NCBI GenBank assembly: GCA_028826165.1
Contig: JAPDFW010000123.1
Location: forward strand, 62,001-126,000
Length of the DNA stretch: 64,000 nucleotides
Source: Anaeramoeba ignava
Taxonomy: Eukaryota > Metamonada > Anaeramoebidae
Reading direction: 5' to 3'
The notes below the pieces were generated by a model. That model ran no database searches. It was not told where the DNA came from and saw only the letters and a program-made list of their open reading frames with translations. The first letter of the stretch is position 1; each line of letters starts with the position of its first letter. Positions 48,045 to 59,700 of the stretch are shown here, piece after piece. The translations under genes and the position numbers were made by a program.

Positions 48045-51000
48045 TCAAAAATCAGAAGAAAAAGGAAGTAATAATTCAGACATTTCATGATTTTCCAAAT
48101 CCAAAGAAATATCCAAAGGAGACTTATTATAAATATTTGTTTTGTTAACAATATTCAACAAATGAGGAAAATCAAGTAAAAATTGCAAAAGTTTTGGAGA
48201 ATCACTTTGAACGACAAAATGAAAAATATTATTTTTTTCATTATCCAAACAAAGCAAGTCTGCACCAGCCTGAATCAAGAACATAACGGCATCAATTGCA
48301 CCACTCATAGCAGCAGCAAGGATAGGGGTCACACCAGCAGAATCTGAAATATTGATGTTGGCATTAAAATCAAGAAACAAAGCGATTGAACGAACATCGT
48401 TGTTGCACGCAGCGTCATGGAGAGGAGTAGAAAGGAGCTTGTCGCGGCAATTAACATCGGCATTATTATGAAGGAGAATTTGGGCCGACTCAAAAGACCG
48501 AGTGGCGGAACAACAATGGAGAGGAAAGTGACCCAAGTTGTCAGGAAGTTGGAGACATTGGGAATTTTTAAAAAGAAGTTCAATGCACTTGGCCTCGTTA
48601 TTAAGCGCGGCCAGATGCAGCGGTGTTTGCTCGCTAATGTCCTTGAGCGAGGGTTCCGCTCCTGATTTAAGTAGTTTTGTGAGGAATAAATCGTTCCCCT
48701 TTTCGCAGCAATGCATGATTGCCGTTTTTTTCTCGTAGTCGCGCATATTGAGCATCGATTTAAATGTTGATTGTGTGTGGTCGTCAAGCTCAAGAAAAGT
48801 GCTCAACTTGGTTTTCGTGCTCTCGCTTAGACTGTTTGTTGGGGTCGGCGAGAAATTGTTGAGATCCAAAACTTCGACTTTCAGTTGCGAAATTTCCGCA
48901 CATCGAGTTCGAAGGGAATTTAGGATGAAATCAATAACATCGCTTGATTTTGTGTTTGCCATTGTGTGCAGAATGGAGCATCCCGTATAATTGCATTGAA
49001 GTATATTAGCTCCATTTTCCACAAGTGTTTGAATTGCGCCCATCATCTCTGCTTCCACAGCAACAAACAGCGGCGTTCTTCCTGTGAAATCGAACGCATC
49101 AATCTCAGCGCCAAAGGAAAGAACCTTCTCAACTGACTTCACACACCCTCCATGTCCAGCCCAATGAAGAGCCGTCCATCCTTCTGATGATCTTGCCTGG
49201 AAATTTGCTCCATATTGCACAAGTAGTTCGATTACCTCAAGGTTCCCAATATATGCTGCCTCGTGAACTGCAGTAACTCCATCTTGATCTGTTATGTCCA
49301 TGTTGTATTTCGACCGATTCTTGTGAATAATCTCCATGATTTTCGTTGCAATTTCAATTTTGTATTCTGAAACTGCCCAATGTAAAGATGTTGCTTTCTC
49401 ATTATCCGAGTTGAGCAGCTGTGCTCCATGTCGCAGGAGCAATAGAAACGCTTCCATCTGGTTGTATATTGTGCAGATTATCAACGCAGTTTTCCCGCGG
49501 ATGTCTTTTGCTTCGATGTTTGCTCCCGCTTCAAGAAGTAAATCAATGATTTCTAAATTTCCGTTAGAACATGCATCATGAAGTGGTGTGAATCCTACTT
49601 GATCGCTTGTATTAACTAATATGTTTTTTTGTTCTAGAAGCAGTTTTACACACTCTATTTTGCCGTTGTATGATGCATCGTTGAGAGGTGTTGATAAAGA
49701 GAAATCAACTGAGTTTGGGTTTGCTCCATTTTTGAGAAGAACATTCATACATTCGACACTTTTATAAATAATTAATTTATAAATATTTAATTTATAAATA
49801 TTTGATTTGATTTATAAATAATTAAATTTATAAATATTTGATTTAATTTAATTTAATTTAATTTATAAATATTTTGATTTGATTTAATTTATAAATATTT
49901 GAATTGATTTAATTTATAAATAATTGATTTGATTTAATTTATAAATAATTAATTTAATTTAATTTATAAATAATTGATTTAATTTAATTTATAAATAATT
50001 GATTTAATTTAATTTATAAATAAATAATTGATTTAATTTAATTTAATTTAATTTATAAATAAATAATTGATTTAATTTAATTTATAAATAATTAATTTAA
50101 TTTATAAATATTTAATTTAATTTATAAATAATTGATTTAATTTTTAATTTAATTTAATTTATAAATATTTAATTTAATTTAATTTATAAATAACTGATTT
50201 ATAAATATTTAATTTGATTTAATTTATAAATATTTAATTTGATTTAATTTGATTTATAAATATTTAATTTAATTTATAAATAATTGATTTAATTTATAAA
50301 TATTTGAATTGATTTAATTTATAAATAATTAATTTAATTTATAAGTATTTGATTTAATTTAATTTAATTTAATTTGATTTATAAATAATTGATTTAATTT
50401 ATAAATATTTGATTTAATTTATAAATAATTGATTTAATTTAATTTATAAATAATTGATTTAATTTAATTTATATAAATATTTAATTTAATTTGATTTGAT
50501 TTATAAATATTTGATTTAATTTAATTTATAAATAATTGATTTAATTTAATTTAATTTGATTTATAAATAATTGATTTAATTTAATTTATAAATAATTGAT
50601 TTAATTTAATTTAATTTATAAATATTTGATTTGATTTATAAATAATTAATTTGATTTAATTTAATTTAATTTATAAATAATTGATTTAATTTATAAATAT
50701 TTGATTTGATTTAATTTATAAATATTTAATTTATAGATATTTAATTTAATTTGATTTATAAATAATTTAATTTATAAATATTTAATTTATAAATATTTGA
50801 ATTGATTTAATTTATAAATAATTGATTTATAAATATTTAATTTAATTTGATTTATAAATATTTAATTTAATTTAATTTAATTTATAAATAATTGATTTGA
50901 TTTATAAATATTTAATTTGATTTATAAATAATTAATTTAATTTATAAATAATTGATTTAATTTAATTTATAAATAATTGATTTAATTTAATTTATATTTA

Positions 51001-53325
51001 ATTTATAAATATTTAATTTAATTTAATTTAATTTAATTTATAAATATTTGATTTGATTTAATTTATAAATATTTAATTTGATTTAATTTATAAATAATTG
51101 ATTTGATTTAATTTATAAATATTTGATTTGATTTAATTTATAAATATTTGATTTGATTTAATTTATAAATAATTAATTTATAAATAATTAATTTATAAAT
51201 ATTTAATTTATAAATATTTGATTTAATTTAATTTAATTTAATTTAATTTAATTTAATTTATAAGTATTTGATTTAATTTAATTTAATTTATAAATATTTG
51301 ATTTGATTTATAAATAATTAATTTGATTTAATTTATAAATAATTGATTTGATTTACTGCCCTTCAGTTGCACAAAAATGTATTGGTGTAGCTTGAAATAT
51401 ATTGTTAAAATTTATATTCGCTTTTGATGAAACTAAAATTTCTACACTTTTTAAATTCCCTATTTGTGAAGCCTTATGTAATGGCGTTTCAAAAAAATTA
51501 TCTATTAAATTAACATCAGCTCCATTATCAAGAAGTAATTTTAAACATTCGGGAAAATCTACAGCAAGATGAAGTGCTGCAAATCCTTCATTTGAACTAC
51601 GACTATTGATTTCAATCTCTTTTTTTGATAAAATTTCTTCCACTTTTGAAATATCATTTTCAAGAACTGCAATATGAAGTTCATTCCATCCTCCAATAGA
51701 ATCATCTTCTTCAATACTATCATCAAAATCATCACTTTTTTTCTTGAATGTAATGGTTTTTATTAATGTTTTCATACACATTTTTATCATAATTAAAACA
51801 CATTTTTTTTGATTGCGATTAAATGATGAATAAATAGGTGTTTTTCCTGATCTACTTTGATGAGAAGGTGAAGCTCCCTTTTGTTTTTTTTTTGTTGATT
51901 CAGGTAAATATAAAATATAAATATATTTGTTTCATCGTTTAATTTACTTTTTGAATAAGAAAATCAACAATTTCTGCATTTCCATTATATCCTGCCCAAT
52001 GTAACGCAGTATAACCTTCTTGATCTTCTTCATCAACTGAAACACCTAATTCTATTAATTCCCGACATCCTTCTAAATATTCATATTGAGTACACAGTAT
52101 TAATGGTGTTATTCCACTATTTATTTAAAATATTTTAAATATTTTTGAATATTTTAAATATTTTTGAATATTTTTAAATATTTATTTTTGAATATTTACT
52201 CATTCTCTTTTGTAAAAAGATCAAATGAAAGGTTTTCACTTGCTAAAACCTCTTTTAATAAAGATGTATTTTTTTGTTTAATTGCTTTTGCTAATTTCTG
52301 AAATGATTTGAGAATTTTAATAAAATAATAAGTTAAATATTTCCATTTTAAAATTTTGGAAAAAAAAATAAAATAAAATAAATGAAATAGAAAGTACTTT
52401 AATTGGTGATTGAGGTTCATTAGACATTGAAAATTGATTCTTAAATAATTCAAAATCAAATAATGCTTCATCAACTAATTTTTAATTTTTAATTTTTAAT
52501 TTTTATTTTTTATTTTTAATTTTTAATTTTTAATTTTTAATTTCTAATTTCTAATTTTTACAACTTCTAAAAGAGCTTCTAGATGATCTTCGATATGATA
52601 TTGGAGTTTGTGGATCATCTTGAGAAGATCTCTCACTATTTTCTGAATCTGTAAATACTGAACCTTTTCAAATATTTATTTTTATTTTTATTTTTATTTT
52701 TATTATTTTTTTATTTTTTTAAATAATATTTTTTGATTTAAATTTTACTTTCAGAATAATTTTTTGAAGAAGTTGAACGTTTTCTTCTTTTTGTTTTAAT
52801 TTCCTGAATATCTAAAGATGGAGCAACAGGTTTTTTTCCTTTAAAATAAAAATAATATTTTGTCATTTAAAATTTGATTAAGAAATTTTATTTCAAAAAT
52901 TATATTTACTTTGATCAACTTTTTCTCTTTCAGAAACAATAACAGTTTTACAATTCGAATCAATTCGAACTTTTTCTGTTGGTAAATATTTTTTTCCACA
53001 AATTTGAAGATATTCAATCTTTTATAATTTTTATTTTTATTATTTTTATTTTTATTATTTTTATTTTTAAAGAATAAATATATAAATAAAAATAAACTTA
53101 CATTTAATGGTTTATCATTTGGAAAATTTTCTTTAAATGCATCTAATATAATATTTAATAATGATTTTGTATTTTTTCTTGATTTTGTTGAAAGTTCAAA
53201 AACACATTCTCTTGAAGGAATTAGAATCTATAAAATAAAATTTAAAAAAGAATTTTTCGTAAATTTCAATTATTGAATTTAAAAAGAAATTTTTGAAATG
53301 TTTTTCAAACTTTAATAATATTCAT
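48045..53325 (-). CDS. Ankyrin-repeat protein, 10 exons, 1006 aa
   Basis: Exons 53311-53325, 53102-53227, 52910-53018, 52749-52838, 52562-52663, 52398-52474, 52200-52297, 51948-52116, 51357-51877 and 48045-49758 join exactly in phase. The first 110 residues (ILIPSRECVF...YLQICGKKYL) look like a small ubiquitin- or RBD-like beta-grasp fold, which is tentative. Next comes a basic/Ser-rich linker. From about residue 210 to the end there are some 18 ankyrin repeats ('DGITPLILCTQ', 'GYTALHWAGYNGN', 'GFTPLHDACSNGN', 'GWTALHWAGHGG', 'TPLHLAALNNE'). An acidic 'DDFDDSIEEDDS' insertion interrupts the array. There is no catalytic, death or BTB domain, so it is probably a scaffold. The last exon (1,714 bases, about 570 residues) is distinctly richer in GC and CpG than the nine small exons. 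Confidence 0.88.
49759..51356 (-). repeat. Ankyrin-gene intron 9: (ttataaataattgattt)n satellite, 1.6 kb
   Basis: The largest intron in the window is tandem taattta, ataaata and ttgattt words in changing order. It falls inside an ankyrin repeat; splicing gives 'EGHVECMNVLLKNGANPN', an ideal repeat consensus. Confidence 0.92.
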
Positions 53326-53342
53326 TTTTATTATTTCAAAAA

Positions 53343-53385
53343 AGAAAAATGAAAAATGAAAAATGAAAAATGAACAAATTTTAAT
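53343..53385 (-). promoter_or_regulatory. TTTTTCATTTTTCATTTTTC array upstream of ankyrin gene
   Basis: Four TTTTTCA units on the minus strand 18-55 bases before the ATG at 53325. Confidence 0.48.
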
Positions 53386-53793
53386 TTTTATTCCAAAAAA
53401 ATTTAAAAAATTGAAATTGAAATTGAAATTGAAATTAATTTTGAAATTGATTTTGAAATTGATTTAGATTTTGAATTTGATTTTGAAATTGAAATTGATT
53501 TTAAAATGGAAATTGAATTTGATTTTGATTTTGATTTAGATTTTGATTTTGAAATTGAAATTGAAATTGAAATTGAAATTGAAATTGAATTTGAATTTGA
53601 TTTTGATTTTGAAATTGAAATTGAAATTGAAATTGAAATTGAAATTGAAATTGAAATTGAAATTGAAATTGAAATTGAAATTGAAATTGATTTTGAATTT
53701 GATTTTGAATTGATTTTGATTTTGAATTGATTTTGATTTTGAAATTGATTTAGATTTTGAATTTGATTTAGATTTTGATTTTGATTTTGAAAT
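53386..53793. repeat. (gaaatt)n / (gatttt)n intergenic repeat
   Basis: The 468-base spacer between the BEACH-gene stop codon and the ankyrin-gene ATG is mostly gaaatt hexamers (53410-53690) grading into gatttt and gatttaga words. No gene is seen. Confidence 0.88.
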
Positions 53794-56700
53794 TTAATTA
53801 AATTCAAAAGAATTAAAAAATAATTTCCCATCTACAGTTCCAACAATAATAAACCGCTCAGATTCAGAAATCTCTAAAGAAAAAATAGGAGAACCAATAT
53901 TGATCTGATGAACCAAAAGAAGATCATACAAAGAACGAATCTCAACAAAACCTTTATTGCCTCCAAGAATAATAAAATTGTTATCTTTTGAAATTTGAAG
54001 AGAAGAAATTTGTTGATAACAAGGAATTTCCTTCAGAAACTTCCCATTAATAGAAAACAATCTAATCATCATATCCTGTTCAGAATAAACAACAACATAT
54101 CCTCTAGAGGAGATCTTGAGAGCAGAAACAGGATTTTGTGTACTAGAAGAGAATGTACGGACATATTCGCCTTCCTTGAGAGTGGAAATAATGCAAGTTC
54201 CATCCTTAGAGCCACTGATAACAATATTTAGCTCAATGCTGATATCAACGCAAGACACTTCATCGTCGTGTCCAACTAAAATGTGAACAGGATTGCGTTT
54301 CACTTTGCCTTTTTTGGGATCGAAGCGCCAGACAATAACTGTTGTGTCTTTGGATCCTGTGACAAGAACACTTTTTTGGATCGCTAAACAAGTTACAATA
54401 TTCTGATGTTTTTTAACGTTCTGAATGATTCGGAGATTCTCAATGTTTATTGATTTGAACGAACAATCCCAGAACCCGCAGCACATAAGACAGTGGTTTG
54501 TTGTGGAAAGAGCCATGCAGTTCGAAAAGTTCTTCATGTCTCGACTAAAAGAAATCGCAAACGACTTTCCTGTGCCAGCACTGCGCTCTTGATCAAAAAG
54601 AAACGGGAACGATGTCTTTGATTCAGAGAGCGGGATCCACTCTCCGTTATGGATAACCCGATTTTTGTCGACAAGCACAACTCTTCCAAAAGATCCAAGA
54701 AAAGATAGGTTCTGATGTGACCCAATCAACTTGACAAAGACAATCGGGTTCTCGGAAATCTGGAGAGAAAACATGTGCGTAGGACTTGATATATTTGTGA
54801 AGTTCCAGAGTGTCTGTCGGACATCAAAATCCACAATTGAAATTCTTTTGGGATGTTTTTTATAAAAAAGTTGAGTTGGTGTTTGTCCGTAGTTCTCGAT
54901 TTGCGACTGCACTGAAAGCAGATCGCGCGGATCAATCTTGTCAAAATTCACAAGGTTCGGATACGTCAGATAATGAAACACATTGTTTGCCTTTTCGGCC
55001 TCTTTTCCTTGTTGTTGATAGCCGAATATCAAATCAATCCATTGATTCAAATTTTCGGAAACATATTCACTTTCAAGTGCATCTCGGTTCATCCGAATGA
55101 ACTCCTCAGGTGAAGAAGCCCAACGAGGAAGCTCGACATCATCGAGAACCCGATTCGAACTCTGCAAAGCGCCGAGATCCAGACTGTTCGAGTTCTCCAG
55201 GAAATCAGGCAAATAGAAAAATTCGGGAATCAATTCTTTAAGATCAGTTGGATTTCTTAAACAATTTTGCCATGCCAATTCTAGTGAGTGAAAAATCCGA
55301 TCAGGCCTGTCGAATTTCCCTCCTTGATATTGCACCGCAAAGCTTGTGAAGGGTTCCATCCGAATAAGATACCACAAAACAACGCCAGGACTTGAATAGT
55401 GAGTTCCATAAAGAAAAGGCATCATGTCATCATTGAATGAATTGTATCTTTCTTTAAAGGATTTCAGTCTCTCCTCATTAAGTGCCCCAATAGGCTTGGA
55501 AAGATCGCGGAAATTTTCTGTATTTTTCAGATCAATTACTGATGAAGTATAATTCGAAAGAACCCACGGAAATACTGGATACTGTCCAAAATCATTGTAA
55601 CTTCTGCCGGAAATTGTGTTCAAATGCATCAAATATTCGAAATTCGAAATTTCTCTTTTTCGCCACTTCTTTTTCAATCCTAATTTTCGCAAGTAACTGC
55701 GTGGATGGCCCGTGAAATACTGCACATTTCCGCGACTGCGAACGTGTTTGTGCGAGATGATTTTTCGGAAAACTTCTTCCGATTTGGTCTTATTTTCTAA
55801 ATTTATCAGGAGACTTCGTCCATTTTGAAAAAAGATTTCAATCGCAGTTTCCTTGTGGATATATCGTCTGAAAAACACTGCAATAATCCATGCCATCTGC
55901 CAATAGTACTCCTTTCCGCCGCCTGTGTTTGTATAGACTTGCTGATCAACCTCCTCTTTTTTGGACACAACCAAAGAAAGAAGACTTGTCGAAATTTCCA
56001 GCATACTTTCTTGTTTGTTCAATCCATATATCCGCCAGCAATTGCAGCGGTACAGCGTCTCCTGGACTTGCTCTCCTTCCTTCATAGACAGCGCCTGTAT
56101 CTTATTGCGTTCAGTCTCGATATCTTGCTCAAATTCAACTGACCGATCACTATCATTTGTATCCGATTTTGGACCTGCCCATTCCGTTGTGCTTTGGCGA
56201 GTCTCCTTCTTCTCTGCTTCGTTCGATCTTTCCAATATCCTTTGAAGTGTAGTCATTGATTCTTTGGCCTGTCGAGACAATTCACGTTCTGTTTCAAGCA
56301 CAATAGGTGACTCCACTGACTCCATGTTTCTGCCTCGACTGATTCCCGCTTTTTTGTGATCTTTGTATTTATGATTTGGTTTGAGCTTGATCCGTCTTCG
56401 CAAATGATCCTCGCTGAAATCTAACTTCCAGTGCAGTTTCTGTTTGCTGAGCTCATCGCTCCATGGTCCTCTTCCGTATATAATTCCTCTCAAAATCCGG
56501 TTGCATTTTTTCTCCACAAACCGATATTTTGCTGATCTTTGTATATTTTGCTTGTCAATCCGATTCCGTTCTTTCTTGACTAATTTTTGGATCTTCTTCT
56601 TGATTTCAGCTCTTTTTGTCTTCGCAAACAATCTGTTGATTTTGTACTCGTTCTCGAGAATATGCTTCACATTTTCAACAACAATCGCTTGTCTGTCGTT

Positions 56701-59700
56701 GTATTCCTTGTTGCGTTTCATGATTTCTTCATAGATTTTTTTCCTCTCCTCAAGGAAATTGTGAGACAATAAAGCTTTCCAATCTCTTCCCATAAATATT
56801 TGCATGAGATACGCTTCGTTTGAAGAATCCAATTTTGTTGTTGTTGTTGTTGTTTCTTTTTCAAAAATATTTTTTCCCTTTTGTTTTTCCAAATGAGAAA
56901 AAATGTAATTCCGTGATTTTTGTGGTAATAAATTAAACATGAAAGCAACATAAATTAAACACAGTTGCTTGTTTCGATCTTTTTCCTCAAGCTTTTCTTC
57001 TTCATTGATTCCTTCTTTTTTGTTTTTCATCAACTTATTCAATTCCACTTTGATTTTCTGGATATTTTCGTTTTCTTCTTCAATTTTCAATTCATCAACG
57101 TTTTTCAGCTCAACAAAGAAAAACTTCATCAAATGTGAAAAAACAACAAGAATTATCCGTCGTGTTCTCTCGTTGAGTTTATGGATCTTGATTTTTTGCT
57201 CAAGAAACTGTTCCAGAATTCCAAGATACTTAATTTTTTTCTTGGCTTTCTCTTCAACAAACACAATATTCAGCAAAAACTCCAAAACAATATCATTTAC
57301 AAGATGTGCTTTTGCTTGATCACCAAATGGAATTGCCTTTTTCTCAAAAAAATGCATTTGATCCAGAACTTTAACCAATATCTTTGTCAAATTGTCGTAT
57401 TTATTTCTTTGGCTCGTTCTTTTTTTCTTCATCCAATTCCGTTGGAAAATTTTTGCCAAATTTTTCTCATCCATTCTCTGTTTATTGAATTGGATTGCAT
57501 TTAATGATGTTGCTCTATTCAATGGGCTCATCAGTGATTGCGTGGGTTTGGGCTGACTTTCATTCCACGATTTGTTGTGGAAAACATCCAAAAATACTAT
57601 TAATTTATACATATTTTCAATAAATATCTTGTTGATTTGCAAATATTTTTTTTCATCTGCTTCTAATTTTTCCAGGATTCCTTCGAATATATCCTCAAGA
57701 AATTTGAATATTAGTGATTCGTGATCCATGTTTCTTTTGGAAATGAAAAACAAATTTATCAATGATATTGTTGTTTCAAGATGTTTCCATCCATCCTTGA
57801 TAAAAAAAATTGAATGCAAGTGCAAATCTTTAAATAGACTTAAAACTTCCTGACTCAACTCCAATATTGATTGCTGTGAATCCGTATTTATGTTGCTAAT
57901 CTCATCAATATTTTGATTTATATTTTTTGTTTTTGATTTGATAAAGAAGCTTTGTGATTTCCACAAACGTATTTTATGAACTCTTTCTTTTTCATCACTT
58001 TCTGTTGTTGTTGTTGTTTGATCATCAGAAATAACACTTATATCCAAATCACTCAAACGAACCTCCTTTTCTTCTTCCAAATCTCCCAAATTTTCACTTT
58101 GATTTCCATTAGATCTTGCATCCTTGATATGCTTCCCTTGTTGATTTGGAACAATCCCAATTAACTCAATCATCCATTTTTGCCATCCAAATTGAGAAAC
58201 AAAAATATTTTTGTTTTGTTGATTCCACAAAATAATGTTTTTTGCTGCTTTTAAAACATCGATTCCCAAATGGTTTTGGCTTGAGCCAATAAGTTGGAAA
58301 ATTGTTTTGAAAATGAATGTGTTTTGGATATCCCATTTATGGATTGTGATATTCCCATTATTTTTGGTTTTGCTCTTGTTTATATTCTTCGTTTTAGATG
58401 CTTTCTTGTTCACAATCAAAGAAAAAAGTGTATTTGCAATTGGTGTTGTTAAAGGATACTTGACCAAAATATCATGAATAAGATTAAATCCCGAATGTTC
58501 AGATACTCGTGATTCGAGTTTCATCTTTTTTTTCAAGATTTGGTCATCGTTAAAAACAACAAAATATTCTTCCAATTTGTTGATAATTTGAAGGCAATTT
58601 TCTCGAATTGAATCATCTTGAGTATCCATTAGAAAAATAAACAAATCCATAAATCCAATACTTGGGAGAACTTCTCCAAACAGTTGTAAATCCTTTGTGA
58701 ATATTCTCTGAATAAGTTGAATAATTTCATGAATAAATTCCGTTTCTTGCGAGACAAAACAACTCACAAGAAGAAACTCCAAATTTACACTTGAATTGTT
58801 TAATTCTGAAATAGAATTCATCATCAATTCAATTATATGAAGAAACTTTGTTCTCATTTCGCGTATATCTTGTGTATTTGGTCTTTTCTCAAAAAATTCA
58901 CCTGCCATTTTCCCTATTTTATCCTCTTGACATCTTGAGTATTTATCTGGTTTCAACCAATAATAAACTCTCATAATGTCAACCAAATCATGTACTTTTA
59001 TCACAACATCCTCTTTCTTCTGAGAACAACTTATCAACATTGAAAATACTGATAGAACTGCTTTTTGTATCTTTGGTCGGCAATAAATCCAAATATCAAA
59101 ATCCATCAAAAAATTTTCAACTAAATCTCTTCTGAATTTTTTGTCTTGTGTTTCAATTAGTAGTTTTTGGATTGAATCAAATATTTTGCTTGAAAGATTT
59201 TCGGAGTTTATTTGTTTAAGGAAATAGGAAATCATTGAGAATCCTGATGATGTTATCATGTCTTCTTGGTTTTGTTTGTTTCTTATCATCATTTCTGTCA
59301 AAGTGATAAAAACAAGTGAGCAAAACATTCTGTTTTTTTTTCCATTATTTTGATTTATATTTTCATTTATATTTTCATTTGTATTTTGATTTATATTTTC
59401 ATTTGTATTTTCATTTATATTTTCATTTATATTTTCATTTGTATTTTCATTTATATTTTGATTTGTATTTTCATTTATATTTTGATTTATATTTTGATTT
59501 ATATTTTGGTTTATATTTTGATTTATATTTTGATTTATATTTTGATTTATATTTTGATTTATATTTTGATTTATATTTTGATTTATATTTTGATTTATAT
59601 TTTGATTTATATTTTGATTTATATTTTCATTTATATTTTGATTTATATTTTGATTTATATTTTGATTTATATTTTCATTTATATTTTCATTTTACGTATT

